From Artocarpus heterophyllus (taxonomy: Eukaryota; Streptophyta; Magnoliopsida; Rosales; Moraceae): a DNA stretch of 64,000 bases. How positions within the stretch are numbered: the stretch's first letter is position 1; the number at the start of each line of letters is the position of its first letter. The notes beneath the pieces are model-generated. The model did not search any database, had not been told where the DNA came from, and was given only the letters and a program-made list of their open reading frames with translations. The DNA lies in contig CM046354.1 in the NCBI GenBank assembly GCA_025403435.1, positions 22,353,467 through 22,417,466 of the forward strand. The letters are read 5' to 3'. Below are positions 29,855-42,720 of the stretch, piece by piece. Made by a program: the position numbers and the translations under genes.

Positions 29855-32800
29855 ATGGCAACCATGAAATTTGATATTCCATTGTTGGATCACACAATGA
29901 GGTTTTCTCTATGGCAAGTGAAGATGCGGGCTGTTTTAGCGCAAATGGACCTTGATGATGCGCTATTGGGTTTCGATAAGATGCCCTCATCATGGTCGAA
30001 GGAGGCAAAGGAGCGTAAGGACCGAAAGGCTTTGTCCTAAATACACCTTCATCTGTCAAATCAGATTTTATAGGATGTACTAAAGGAGAAGACCGATGCT
30101 GCTTTATGGCTCAAGCTGGAGCAATTGTGCATGACCAAGAGTCTGACTAGCAAAATTCATTTAAAGTAGCGTCTATACTCTCACCGAATGTCTGAAGTTA
30201 TGTCTCTTGAGGATCACTTAACTGTGTTTAAGGAGATTGTGTCTGATTTGGAGGCTATGGAAGTTAAGTATGATGAAGAAGACCTTGGGTTAATTTTATT
30301 ATGTTCACTACTTTCATCGTATGCCACATTTAGGGATACTATCTTGTATAGTCGGGACACTCTTACCCTAGATGAGGTTTATGAGGCTTTATTCTCTAAA
30401 GAAAAGATGAAGCAGTTAGTGACTGGATCTGAAACACAAGGAGAAGGTCTAGTTGTTAGAGGTAGAACCGAAGAGAGAAGTTTTGGAACTGAGATTAGAG
30501 GTAGGTCTAAATCCAAAAATAAGGAGAAGTTCTGTAACTATTGCAAGAAGAAAGGGCACATTAAAACTGAGTGTTATAAACTGTAGAATAAAATCAAGAG
30601 GACTAAAAATCAGAAGGGGAAGAAACCAAATATTGGTGAGGCTAGTGTCATTGAAGAAGGCTCTGGTGGTGAGCTTTTGGTAATTTCTGATGGTGATTCT
30701 AAACCCTGTGAGGATTGGGTTCTTGACTCTGCATGTACCTTTCATATGTGTCCCAATCGGGACTGGTTTTCAACATATGAAACGGTTCCTAAGGGCTCTA
30801 TTTTGATAGGAAACAACATCCCATGCAAGGTTGCTAGTATTGGTACTGTCAGAATTAAGATGCATGATGGCATAGTGAGGACACTAGGTGATGTGAGGCA
30901 TGTCCCCGATCTTAAGAGGAATCTAATTTCTTTAGGTACTCTTGATGCTAAAGGATACAGGTACACCGGTGAAGGTGGAGTTTGAAAGTCAGTAAAGGTG
31001 CTCTTGTGATGATGAAAGTGCAGAAGAAGACTGCTAGTTTGTATGTTCTGCAGGGTACTACAGTTGTTGGTGATGCAAAAGTTACTACTTCCACTATGTC
31101 TGATGATGATCTCACTAAGTTATGGCATATGCGACTAGGGCATATGAGTGAGCTTGGGATGGCAGAGTTAAGTAAGCGAGGACTGTTTAATGGACAGTGC
31201 ACAAGTAAGATGGAGTTCTATGAACACTGTGTTTTTGAAAAGTAGAAGAGAGTTCGATTTAGCAAAGGCATTCACAACACAAAAGATATTTTGGAGTATG
31301 TTCATTCTGACCTTTGGGGACCGTCTAATGTTCCTTCTTATGGTGGTGCTAATTATATGCTTACCATCATTGATGACTATTGCAGAAAGTTATGGACATT
31401 CTTTTTGAAGCAAAAGAATGATGTCTTTGCTACATTCAAAGATTGGAAGACCATGATAGAAAAGCAAACCGGTAAGCCAGTTAAACGTCTCTGCACTGAT
31501 AATGGCTTGGATTTTTGTTTGAATGAATTTATTTCCTTCTGTAAATCAGAGGAAATTCTGAGGGACTTAATAGTCCGACGTACTCCGTAGCAAAATGGTA
31601 TGGCCGAGAGGATGAACAAGACGTTGATGGAGAAAGTGCGCTGCATACTCTTTAATGTTGGGCTACCTAAGTCATTTTGGGCTAAAACTGCTTCTATAGC
31701 TTGCTATTTGGTCAATCGCTCTCCTTCCATCACGATTAACAAGAAGACACAGCAAGAGATGTGGTTAAGAGAACCTACAGATTACTCAAATTTAAGAATG
31801 TTTGGCTGTCCTACCTATGCTCATGTTGACAATGGAAAATTGAAGCCTAGATCCATGAAGTGTATATTTCTTGGTTACAAGCCTGGTGTTAAAGGCTATA
31901 AGTTATGGTGCCCGAAAACCAAGAAAATTATTATCAGTAGAGATGTTGTGTTTGATGAGACTTCCATGTTACGTGGGACATCTACTACGGGGTCTAGTGA
32001 CGTTGATAAGGAGAAATTTCCCAAACAGGTGGAGTTTCAAATAGAGACAGGTACATTATTTGATTCTACTTCCCAGTCAAGTTCAGAGACTCAAGGCGAT
32101 AGTGCTTCTCCATCGCCATCACCGCCGCCACCACAGTACTCTATTGCTAAGGACAGGCCGATGAGAGATGTTAGGCCTCCACAAAGATATGCTAAGGCCG
32201 ACCTGGTGGCTTATGCTTGATCAGTGGCAGAAGGTATTGAGTCTAGTGAAGAACCTTCTACCTATTCAAAGGCGGTTAATTCAGTTGACTCTAGCAAGTG
32301 GATGATTGTTATGTAGGAGGAAATGGAATCCCTACATAAGAATGACATATGGGATTTGGTGAAGTTACCCAAAGGGAAGAAAGCTGTTCGCTGCAAATGG
32401 GTATTTAAAAGAAAAGAAGGCACATTGAGGGTTGAAGATGCTAGGTACAAGGCTAGACTGGTTGCAAAAGGATACAGTCAGGTTCTAGGTATTGACTTTA
32501 CATATGTTTTTTCTCCTGTGATTAAGCATAGCTCAATTCGAGCCTTGCTTGGTATTGTGGCCACTCATGATCTTGAGCTTGAGCAGTTAGATGTGAAGAC
32601 TACATTTTTTCATGGAGAGCTCGAGGAAGACATTTATATGCAGCAACCTAAGGGTTTCATTGTTACAGGTAAAGAAGACCATGTTTGCTCATTGAAAAAG
32701 TCTCTTTACGGTTTGAAATAGTCTCCTAGGCAATGGTGTAAGAGATTTGACTCATTTATGATCGCTCATGAGTTTAAGAGGAGTAGCTATGATAGTTGTG

Positions 32801-33810
32801 TCTACTTCAAGAAGGGTGACGATGGGTCCTTTATTTATTTACTCTTATATGTTGATGATATGTTGATTGTTGCTAAGGATAAAGGAGAGATTAAGAAGTT
32901 AAAGGCTCAACTTAGTAGAGAGTTTGAGATGAAGGACTTGGGAGTTGCCAAGAAGATTCTCGGCATGAAGATTTTGAGAAATAGAAAGGCAGGTAAGCTT
33001 TATCTGAGTCAGAAAAGCTATATCGAAAAAGTTTTCCACAGGTTCAACATGTAGAAAGCAAAACCAGTGAGCACTCCGTTAGCAGCACATTTTAGACTTT
33101 CAGCTACGTTAGCTCCATAGTCAGATGATGAAGTTGAGTACATGTCACGTGTTCCATACTCTAGTGCAGTTGGTTCCCTCATGTATGCTATGGTATGTTC
33201 TCGCCCAGATTTATCATATGCAGTTAGTAGGTAAATGGCTAATCCAGGTAAAGAGCACTAGAAAGTGGTGCAATAGATTCTCAGATACTTGCATGGTACT
33301 ACTGATGTTTGTTTGCATTTTTGGAGGACTAGAGATGGTGTTGTGGGATATGTTGATTTTGATTATGTTGGAGACTTGGATAAGAGAAGGTCGCTTACTG
33401 GGTATGTGTTTACAGTTGGTGGTTGTGCTATCAGTTGGAAGGCTTCCTTGCAGGCTACTGTTGCTTTGTCTACTATTGAGGCTGAATATATGGCTATTAC
33501 AAAGGCTTTCAAAGAAGCTATTTGGTTGAAGGGCCTATTTGGAGAACTCAGTGAAGATTTGAAGACTTCTGTGGTGATGTGTTATAGTCAGAGAGCTATT
33601 TTTCTCACTAAAGATCAAATGTATAATGAGAGGACGAAACACATTGACGTTCGTTATCACTATGTTCATGATATTGTTGCTCGTGGTGATATTGTTGTGA
33701 GCAAAATCAGTACACATGATAATCCTACCGATATGATGACTAAGTTGTTACCTACAGCTAAGTTTGAGCATTGCTTGAACTTGGTTGGAGTTCATGCTCG
33801 TGTCGGTTAG
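29855..33810 (+). pseudogene. CopC gag-pol polyprotein, broken
   Basis: Starts with ATG at 29855. Order: gag; CCHC knuckle CNYCKKKGHIKTEC (near 30530, intact); protease with DSA in place of the usual DSG (near 30725); integrase with HSDLWG, CTDNG and NGMAERM (31300-31615); RT with YVDDML (near 32850); RNase H to 33810. One single-base loss near 30970 shifts the frame; otherwise two long collinear frames hold everything. In-frame stops: 30038, 30071, 30167, 30584, 31243, 31588, 32218, 32314, 32719, 33052, 33118, 33232, 33259 and 33274 (first bases). Most are TAG at sites where relatives have Gln or Trp. It is inactive. Confidence 0.94.
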
Positions 33811-33889
33811 TTGCCCGTTGGGGCTTTGTGGAAGAGGTGGAGAATTTGGCTAATCACATGTTGGAGTTCTTTACGGTGGATTTTGTGCT

Positions 33890-33900
33890 AAGGTGGAGAT
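33890..33900 (+). other. CopC polypurine tract
   Basis: AAGGTGGAGAT directly before the right LTR. Confidence 0.8.
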
Positions 33901-34392
33901 TGTTATTTTGTGACCCAAGACCCACTTAAATCCTTTGACAGTAAGGCAGCGCCGCGGCACTTGAAAGCAGGGCCACAGCGCTACAATCCAGCACCGTGGT
34001 GCTCCAATGTGTCCTGATCATATATTTCACGTTTTTACACATTTTTTGGGTTATTTTGGGCTAGCGTTTGAGTCTCCATACATATAAATACATCATATTC
34101 TTCATAGTTTATAGAGAAACACATTAGAGAGTAAAAAAGAGTCACAAAATTTCATAGAGATCATAGTGTTGAGAGTGATACAAAGAACTCAATCTTGTGA
34201 GTTTGTGAGTGTTTGAGTGAGTGAATTTCTGTATTTGAGCGCTCTAAACACCGTTGTAATTTCTATTTTGTGATTAGTGGATTGCTTCTCCTCTGCCTGT
34301 GGTTTTTTCACCCTTCATTAGGGTTTTTTCAAGTAAATCTTGTGTGCAATTTTCTCTCTATTTCTTGTTGCTTATTGCTTTGATTTCTAACA
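33901..34392 (+). repeat. 3' LTR of CopC
   Basis: TGTTATTTTGTGACCC ... TTTCTAACA, 492 bases, TATA box at 34083-34090. It aligns with the left LTR except in the GC-rich stretch (33945-34012), which has changed both in sequence and length. Confidence 0.92.
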
Positions 34393-34397
34393 GTTGG

Positions 34398-36089
34398 GAT
34401 TTTGATCCAACTGGTCTTTACCACCACTTATGACCGTCTTTTTACCGCTTTTTTACCCCCCCTAAAATCTTCTCTTAATTTTATCATCACAAAACAAAAC
34501 TCCTTTCCTTTTCTTGTTCTTCTTTCATGGAGGGAGAAGAAAAAGCTTTAAAAAATGGCTTCCGCTTGTTTGACTCTCTCTTTGAGTACAATACAAATTA
34601 CCAAACACAAGTAAACACTCTCAAAAACTTTTAGCAATTCCTCTCTTTTATTTTTAGTACTTTCTATGTTTGCAATCATTTGACAAGAAAAAAAAAAGGA
34701 AACAAATTATTCAAAATGATAAAAATTTACAAGATGATAAAGGAAAAATTATTCAGGATGCTAAAGAATTTTTTGTGCTCTCTATAGTTGGAATCTTATT
34801 TTGCTGATTTATACAAGATTTTTTTTGCATTGATGGCCAGGTATGGTTGAGGTCTTTATGTTGTATATATGCCTGGTAAAAGTGTACAAACTTATCCCAC
34901 AGCAAAATAAAAGGAATAATATAAAAATCATATAAAAATAATGTAGGAAAAAAAAATTGCCTTTTCTATCCTTCTTTCTCTCTTGATGTTGAATTGGGGG
35001 GGGGGGGGGGGGGTGGTGTTTGATGATGAGGTCACTGAGGGTCGTTGGCAATGGGAGGGTCAGGTGGGTTTGGGTGTTGGGGGACGATTGACGGGGGAGG
35101 GGAGGGCCAGGGTTTGGTTTTTTCTTTTTTCTTTTTTTCTTTTTTTGTTTTTGTTTTTTTGTTATTTTGAATTTTTTTAGGTAAAAGAAGTTAACTTGTT
35201 TTTTGCTAATTTTGAATTTTTTGGGTAAAAAGACAAATACTTGGCTGTGATTTAGTGATTTTAAATCAATGGCTGAGAATCAAGGGATATTTTTGTCATT
35301 TAATAAGACAAGTTAACAAGGTTAAGCTTAGGGGCGTCGGTGTAATTAGTTTTGATCTAAGGGGTGTCACTGTAATTTGGGCAAAACAAAGAGGGTGTCA
35401 TTACAATGGCTGAGAATCAAGGGGTATTTTTGTCATTTAATAAGAAAAGTTAACAAGGTTAAGCTTAGGGTTTGATCTAAGGGGTGTCACTGTAATTTGG
35501 GCAAAACAATGAGGGTGTCATTACTATTCACTCTTTAAATTTTGAAAAAAAAAAAAAGTTCTATAGTTGAAAGAAAATTCCTAAAACTTAATACATATAC
35601 TTAAAGCATCTCCCAGAATTTTATGGCAGTAGAATAAGATACCCTACCTTTGCTATTAGCTTTGGATCGTCAGATTAGATTACGATTATTCCAAAACAAT
35701 TAAGCAAGCAAGTTTAACCCACCTGCAATACACAATAGTGCGATACCGCCTGTTGGCACCCTTGGTCCAAGCAAAAAGAGCCTTTCTCTATTAAAAAAAA
35801 ATTATGTAGAGAAAATTTGAGAGAATAAGAGAAATAACATATTTGAACTTACAGTAGGTTTTGAAAATATTTAAATGGCAGATTTCTCCACATATTTGAT
35901 GCTCACAATGATTAGCCAAAAAACGACCGGTTTGGTTCTCTAAATAAAATCACATCCAATTATAAACTCGAACTTCAAACAGCATCATGGGAAAACAAAG
36001 AGCACTCTCGGTCTCGGTAGTGTTTTAAGACCAAACAAGAATAAATAACAACCCAAACAAAAGTTCAACTTCAAATTAACGTCAAAGAG

Positions 36090-36130
<41 letters not shown>

Positions 36131-36133
36131 GAT
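34398..36133. other. Non-coding region 3' of the annexin gene
   Basis: No gene seen. It includes an 18-base G run (34996-35013), a T-rich stretch (35118-35180), the tandem duplication at 35270-35524 and an AT microsatellite just beyond the annexin stop (about 36093-36122). Confidence 0.5.
35270..35524 (+). repeat. Tandem duplication, ~130 bp units
   Basis: AATGGCTGAGAATCAAGGG ... GAGGGTGTCATTAC occurs twice in succession (35270-35405, 35405-35524). The second copy lacks about 17 internal bases (GGCGTCGGTGTAATTAG-like). Confidence 0.75.
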
Positions 36134-39100
36134 TCAGTCTTCCTTTCCAAGGAGAGCGAGGAGGAAGCGCTTGTAAGCCCCCGACGTCTCCACAGCCACA
36201 ACATCATCAAGAGAAACACTGTTCTTCTTGTAATAAACCTCCTTGATGTCCTTCAAGTCCTTCTCTGCCCTCGTCACTATCACTCTTGTCAATGAATCCT
36301 CATCGGTCCCAATCCTTTTCAGTCCATCACGCAGCAGCTACGCACACATGTCAAAATTTAGTAATAACATTAATTAGTCCATTGGATTAAATTGGGATAT
36401 AGTTTGTCACATTATAATAAACTAGTTTAAAAGCCTCTACTCTGCATGAGTGCATTAAGCGTGTTAACAAAAAAATTAAAAAAAAAATCGGAATTAAAAA
36501 GAAAAAAAAACATTTTTTGGTGAAAAACGATTCTAGTAGTTAAAAGAAAAAAATGTTTCAAAAAACAAAAAAAAAACATTTTTGGCTAAAGAAAAATGTT
36601 TTACAAAAAAGAATGACAGAACGTTTTAAATTTCGAATGTCTTGATAGGAGCACATGAAACTTATTTTCACTTCGTATATATATATGTTAATGATTAACA
36701 ACTTTATGTAAAATTTCTTAATAATCACCTTCGCATAGTACTTGTGGGGGTCACTAATGCATCGAACTGTCGTTTGCAGCGCCTTCTGGAAATCGTTTTT
36801 AGACTGGCGCAATAAATCCTGCGAAAATGGAAAACCAGATTCAAATTCAGGGTTTGTTGCCTAATCATCATAAAATTTGTGGAATCATGTAAGTGATAAT
36901 AGGGAGTCATTTTTCTTTAATCCTACACTCTTACATAATATGTGACATTAGGAGCAGAAATTAAAATTACATCTCAGCATGATCATATAGTCTAATACCC
37001 AACTAAATTTCGAATTTTTTTTCTTTTTTTACTAAAAAGGACATGGAAGCAAGTAAACTTTGCACCCAAATTTATTGGGAAAAAAATAAAGTTTATACAA
37101 GTCAACTAACAAATCCTACCCAAATAAATAAATATAGAATGCATCATTTAAACTTAATAAACTAAACACGTAAATAGGACCTAAATATTAAAAATAATTA
37201 AGCAATTCACTTATGTGTCAAAATTTAATTAGTAAGACAGTTAAGATGACAGAAAAATAGGACAGAAGATTTTGATTCTTAATATTGTAATATACCTTAG
37301 CGATGGAAGTCTTATGTTCATCTCTGTAATGATTGAAGATAGCATTGAGCTGTGCCTTGCTCCTTGTACTCAGAATCCGGATTACTTCCTCACTGTTGCA
37401 AGCTTTGCCTTTGATGGCCTCATGAAGAATATCAGCTTCAGAATTCGCCACTCTTGCATTCACCTCGTCCCCATTGTAACGGTGTGTGCTCACCAACGCC
37501 ACCAAAAGCTGTAATTTTTTAACCATAAAAAAATCAAAATTTTCCGAGTTATACGCTATGTAAGGAGCAATACTATTTAACCTTATAAGGTTATAATCCC
37601 GCTACTGATAAAACAGTGGACCAAGTCTAAAAAATATACTATAAATTAGACTGAAGCCCATAATCTTGTGAGTAGTAGAATTTTAACCACTTAAGGATGA
37701 AAAGGGTTTTTCCTTAGTATAATTGACACTGGCCTTTTGTTTGTGAACAATGTTGCTAAACACTATACAATAATAGAGAGTACCTTCTAGCTATTGTTTG
37801 CAGAACTTAGCAATAATGGTGTCTCAAGCTTTTTTTTTTTTTGTTTTTTATTTGTCACAATTTATTTTTTCTAAGCGTAGAACAAATCCAGATTTCTTTG
37901 ACATTATTTTTGGTGGATAGAAAGGGAAAAAATGGTGTGGATGAAGATTTTTGATGAAGAATAATAATAGAGTGGTATGCATCAATTTTTTATTTTTTTT
38001 TAAGAAAACTTAAAACCAAATAATAATAAGGAAAAATATTTTCCCCTCATATTTTAAGGTAAAATAATAGGCCTAGGTGAATAACATTGTAATCGTACGG
38101 ATACCTCTGGTTTCTTTTCTTTGCTACCTACCAAGTTATATAAAAAGAAAACAAATAAACAACGATATCATTCCTTTCATTCCAATTTTATTTCTTTCAT
38201 ATTTTTCTCATCCATAATTTTTTTCGCACTCCTCCGGGCTAATTCTAAATTGAGTTAAAATTATCTCATTTCTTTTGTACTACATATGTGATTCATTAGT
38301 CATTTTTTGACCTCAACATTGAAAACAAAAATAAGAAAAAAGAGCAGGGGGGGAGGGGGGGACTTTTTAGTGAAAACCCCCATTGATAAGAACCCCACTA
38401 GCAATGCAAGTTTTTAAAATCGTTAAATCTAATCAAAATCATTTTTTTCTATTAATGTAATGGTTGAAATGCGCTTTTCGGTTCCTACCATAGAAATTGT
38501 CAAAAAAAAAGTTAGAAATTCTAAGAACACATATATATAACTATATAACTAAGAGTAAATAGCGGGAAGTAATACATGCCTTGCGGAGATCTCCTGTGGC
38601 ATGAGCAGCCACATCTTCTTCCAAGGAATGTTTGTAACGATTATGGTAAGCCCTCTTCACATCCAATAGCTCTTCAGGGGATAAAATGCATGATATTTCA
38701 ATTATGACTTTGTAGTCCGTCTCTGATTTTCTTGTGGCCACATTTGCCAAAACTGCTTCCCTATCTGCAGGCTCCAGCATCCAACGGTACACAGCTTTCT
38801 AATAATTTGCATTTTTAGCCCCAAACATAAAAGAAAATGGAGAAATGTCATCGATTTGGGTAGACATAAATATACATAAGTTCTACAGAGAAATTTTTTT
38901 TTAAGAAAAACATCGCAGTAGATAGCATTAAAGACAATCAAACACCAAGGACTTTTTTAAAGGGTATTTTTGTGTTTTATTTTACTCTTAATAGCTGATC
39001 AAAGTTACAAGTTTTTTGTTCAAACCTAAACAAGGTAATGCTTGTTTGGGAAAAAAAAAAGGTGAAATTCAATTGAGGTGGACAAATTTTTTAACCTTAA

Positions 39101-39882
39101 ATAGTTGTGCTTTTGGATGTATATGGGAATGTCCACTAGGGAAAAATTGATTTTTTGAAGGAAAAAAAAAAGCCATTTTTGAAATGATACAAAAATTGGA
39201 TCAATTGTTTTAGAAGAATCATTAGATTAAATTGAAATCATGTCAGATTAAGATAATTTCTACAAATTAGTGGAACTACATAAAATTGTAGAAAATAACT
39301 TAATTAAATAGTTTATCAGGGTAATAAATTTTTATGATAATAAATAAATTAATTAAAAAGAACCAAAGGTATTTTTTTTTTAATGGAAAAGAACATAATT
39401 TACGTTACATAAAAGTGAGAACTAGGTGAAATTTCAAGTAGACTCCCATTATTTCCCGTTGTAACTTGACGACAAAATTTCATCTCCTTCACAGTTGAGA
39501 TTTTAGAAAATTTTCTTTTAGGCGGTTTATAGTTTATACTTAAATCTTACTTCATCGTAACCATGACGACAAAACCCTCTGGCGATTAAAACTATGTTAT
39601 ATTTAGTCATTTTCTGTATAGATCTATGCCTACCTCCAATTAGTCATGTACACGAATTACATGATTCTGTTTTTCAAAGAATAATAATATATTTTATTAT
39701 ATTATATTATATAGAAGAGAATAATTAGGACCTCAAAATCGCCGGAAAGCTCCGACTCAAGACGTTTGATAAGATCCTCTTCGTAAAGGGACTTGTAAGC
39801 TTCTCTGATTTGCTTCCTTTGACACGCATTTCTGTGCCCCAACACCTCTATTATTGCCTTCTCATCAGTCCCCCAACCTACA

Positions 39883-39920
<38 letters not shown>

Positions 39921-40181
39921 CCGGTATCACATATATATTCTAGGAAAGAAAATTAAAAATTTAAAACTATATCCTACGGTAAATATATATATATACAGAG
40001 ACAATGTCGATTATACATTTAAAGGTGATTTTATATGTACCCTTTAGTACAAAATCAATGTATCTAGACAGAAAGAAGAAATGTTATAAAAATAATTAAT
40101 GAGCGAACCTTTGCAAGCTTTTCGAAGAACTTCTGCGTCCTCAAGCGGGGAAGCGCTAGCTAGAACAATGAGTGATGCCAT
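36134..40181 (-). CDS. ANN: Annexin, six exons, 314 residues
   Basis: Exons (minus): 40181-40109, 39877-39732, 38798-38580, 37508-37296, 36818-36729, 36337-36134; total 945 bases, all junctions in phase. It encodes a plant annexin of usual length with four repeats, a Ca-dependent phospholipid-binding protein of cytosol and membrane. Seen: N-terminal MASLIV, repeat-1 type II Ca site GWGT (25-28) with D71 and E73, His39 (the conserved His of plant annexins), Cys110 and Cys237, and IRI (189-191, proposed actin-binding). In repeat 4 the motif is RIGT (255-258) and the acidic partner is lost (SGAYK, 299-303), so that site is probably weak. Introns end in AG and begin with GT, except intron 3, which begins GCATGT. 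No stop or shift: probably functional. It most resembles the D1/D2-type plant annexins; the exact subclass is uncertain. Confidence 0.95.
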
Positions 40182-40276
40182 TGTTGATGAGGTTTCTTTC
40201 TTTCAGAATTTTTTTTTTTCTTCTTCTTCTGATGGTGCTTGGTATTTTGTAGTGTTGAGGAGGCAAAGAAACTCTT

Positions 40277-40284
40277 TATTTATA
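40277..40284 (-). promoter_or_regulatory. TATA box of the annexin gene
   Basis: TATAAATA on the minus strand, about 96 bases before the ATG, leaving a short leader. It is the best TATA candidate upstream. Confidence 0.6.
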
Positions 40285-41427
40285 ATACTATGGTCTTACA
40301 ACGTCCAATTCATTTTTTTTTATAAACAAAATTAGTAGATTATTCTATTAATTAAACGGAAAAAGAATAAAGTCAAACCTGGGTTAGGTGAGTCAATTTG
40401 TCAAATGGCAATCCGTAAAAGGCAAGTGTATTTGGCATGGTATCTACTTTGCATTAATTTTGTTGCCATTTTTCCCTTCAAAACAAGAAATTTGTTTCCA
40501 TTTCCTCTTGTCCCTTGACACAACTCAGTAGTCAGATTTCCATGGATGCGGTCATCAATGACTTGCAATTTATTCAATCAAGGGCCCATCTTGGTGTTAA
40601 TGTTTACTTGATACAACTCCCTTTTTACCACTCATAAAAGGCAGTTCATTCCCTTGTTTTGAAAATACATAAAACTAAGTTATAACTTAAATCCTGTATT
40701 ATATAAGAGCTTTAGAATATAATAAATTTTTATTTTTCATTATAACATGTAAGAATTTTACACTGTAATAGTTGAAATTTATTTTTTAACTTATGTTTTA
40801 GACGAAGTTATAGTAATTTTATTATATATATATTTAATTAGAGTTTTATTTTCATAAATAGATAACTACAACAATCTAGAGAGGAACGCCACACGTTCTA
40901 ATGGCAGTATATCACAAATATAGTTCAGAAATGTTTCCGTACAGCTTGTGGGAATTTTATTTTATTTTATTTTATTATATATGACTGGAATAATTTGACG
41001 GTAAAAACCGAAGCAATGCTGGAGAGTTCTTTTTCTCTTAATAATGTCCCCCCATAACAAGGTTGTTAACAGTTATTTTTTAACTCGTCTAAAATTTTTA
41101 CTGAGATTCTATTTTATATACGACTAATAATTTGACCGTAAAAAAACAAGGGAATGCTAGAGAGGGTTTTAATTTCTTGTATCCCACCATAAAGCTCTTT
41201 TTATTTTTAACATTAGTCTCTTATCAACATCGGATGGTTGGATAGATTTTCAGAATTTTTCAATACACTCATTTAAAATTTAGATTGACTGATTATAAAT
41301 TTAATCCACACAATAAACCTAAACTTTAAAAGCAATCCACCCAATAAAAATTTAGATGGATTGGATGGATTGATCAGATTGAACATGACAAAAAAGAAAA
41401 AATCCAAACTAACAATTTACCAAAATA

Positions 41428-41463
<36 letters not shown>

Positions 41464-41609
41464 TAAAATCATCACATATTTAGTTGCCTCACAAAGTTTT
41501 GAGTTTCAATATCATCACGAAATTATAAACCAACATAAAAATAAAATTTTGTAAAACAAACTCAAATACATAAGTTGTCAACTAATAAACAAACCATAAT
41601 AAAAACTAA
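40285..41609. other. Upstream region of the annexin gene
   Basis: AT-rich, no gene. It would include the annexin promoter. A (TA)n tract lies at about 41430-41457. Confidence 0.45.
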
Positions 41610-41610
41610 T

Positions 41611-41840
41611 GGGGTGTTTGTGAAGTGAGTTGGAATTAATAGCTAGAATTAAAAGCATTGTAGCATGTGTAAGCTTTACATTGTAACATATATTTACTTT
41701 ATATTGTAGCATATGAGAGCTTTATATAAAAAAAGAAAAAAAAAAGCTATAATATAAAACTCTTATATACTATAATTCTTAAACCAAAATTGTTAATTCC
41801 AACCATTCTTTCAAAGTATGTTATAATACAAACAACCCTC
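41611..41840. mobile_element. MITE-like element, copy 1
   Basis: About 230 bases with imperfect inverted ends: GGGGTGTTTGT ... GTTGGAATTAA on the left, TTAATTCCAAC ... ACAAACAACCCTC on the right. The interior has GTAGCATGTG and GAGCTTTA words shared with 56052-56213. No ORF, and no target duplication I can be sure of. Confidence 0.6.
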
Positions 41841-41879
41841 ATAGAAATTAACGCCAGCACACAATAATCATGCTTGGAC

Positions 41880-42720
41880 GTTACTTTCTTTTAAATGTGA
41901 ATAATTACAAAATACAAAAACGTATTTTAATTTTTCAATTCCCTTGGAAAATCTGTGTTTGGTTCTCGCTTTTTCTGTATTGCATTTGCATCCGTTACAA
42001 ATATGTCTACGTCAAGTGGTACAGAAATGCAACATGCAATTTGTCCAATAAATTGAAAACGTATTGCATTTTCAAAGCATCGATGACATCATCGCTGCTG
42101 GTGACGATCACGATGCTATGGGTAATTTTTTGTATTTCTGAAGTTCAGGATTGCTGCCAGTAAATTTTTAAATTGAAAAGGAAATACAATATTTAAACGT
42201 AAATATAATATTTTTTGGCCGCCTACAATGTCGTCAATAAATTTTTGTATTTTCATGAAAATATAACGTCCAAGGCGTCACTAGTACATTATTGTATTTA
42301 TAGAGGAACACCATATTTTCATGTAAATGTTGTATTCAAAATGGTTTTATTTTGAAAAATCAAAATTTTTAAGGAATTATACTGAGAATGTTTTTAAAAT
42401 TTTTACTTGAAAGTTGTAGAAAAACATTTTCAAAAACATTTAGAAATAATACCAAACGAGGCTTGTATTTCTAGGCTGCCAACGATGTCACCGGCACAAG
42501 TGATGTTTGTGATGTCGTTGATGAATTTTTGTGTTTACCAAAAAATACTATATTTCTCAACGTCTACTGATATCAACAAGGGATGAGAGGGGGAGGTGGA
42601 GAGCAGAAAGAGGTGAGGGTATTTTGAGGTTTTTATTCTCAATTTCTCATAAGATAAATCCAAGTTTCTCATGCTATGTTATTTACTATACATCTTGAAA
42701 GCATACGGCATATATTTACT
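41880..42720. repeat. Dispersed repeat rich in TGTATTT/AAATACA, copy 1
   Basis: Built from loosely repeated modules: a GATGTC/GTCATC-rich word, then TTTTTGTATTTAC, then AAATACAATATTT. It ends with AACAAGGGATGAGAGGGGG, then GTGAGGGTATTTTG and TTCTCAATTTCTCATAAGAT. The same series and the same end recur at 62946-64000. Frames here are by-products of the repeat. Type of element unknown. Confidence 0.7.

Larger units (their letters stand above)
29345..34392 (+). mobile_element. Complete copia element CopC
   Basis: LTRs at 29345-29823 and 33901-34392, with target duplication GTTGG on both sides (29340-29344, 34393-34397). It has a primer site at 29826, a polypurine tract at 33890, and gag-pol between in copia order. 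Length is 5048 bases, normal for copia. It is the most decayed complete copy in the window, with LTR differences roughly 7-8% by eye, including a scrambled GC-rich stretch. Confidence 0.95.

Noticed and set aside
33125..33529. 134-codon plus-strand frame in CopC
   Set aside because: Out-of-frame shadow of the RT/RNase H region.
34996..35013. Run of 18 G
   Set aside because: Could be a G-quadruplex, but long homopolymers are often sequencing or assembly artefacts; nothing nearby supports a function.
41870..42163. 97-codon frame
   Set aside because: It lies in the TGTATTT/AAATACA repeat and does not persist in its other copies.
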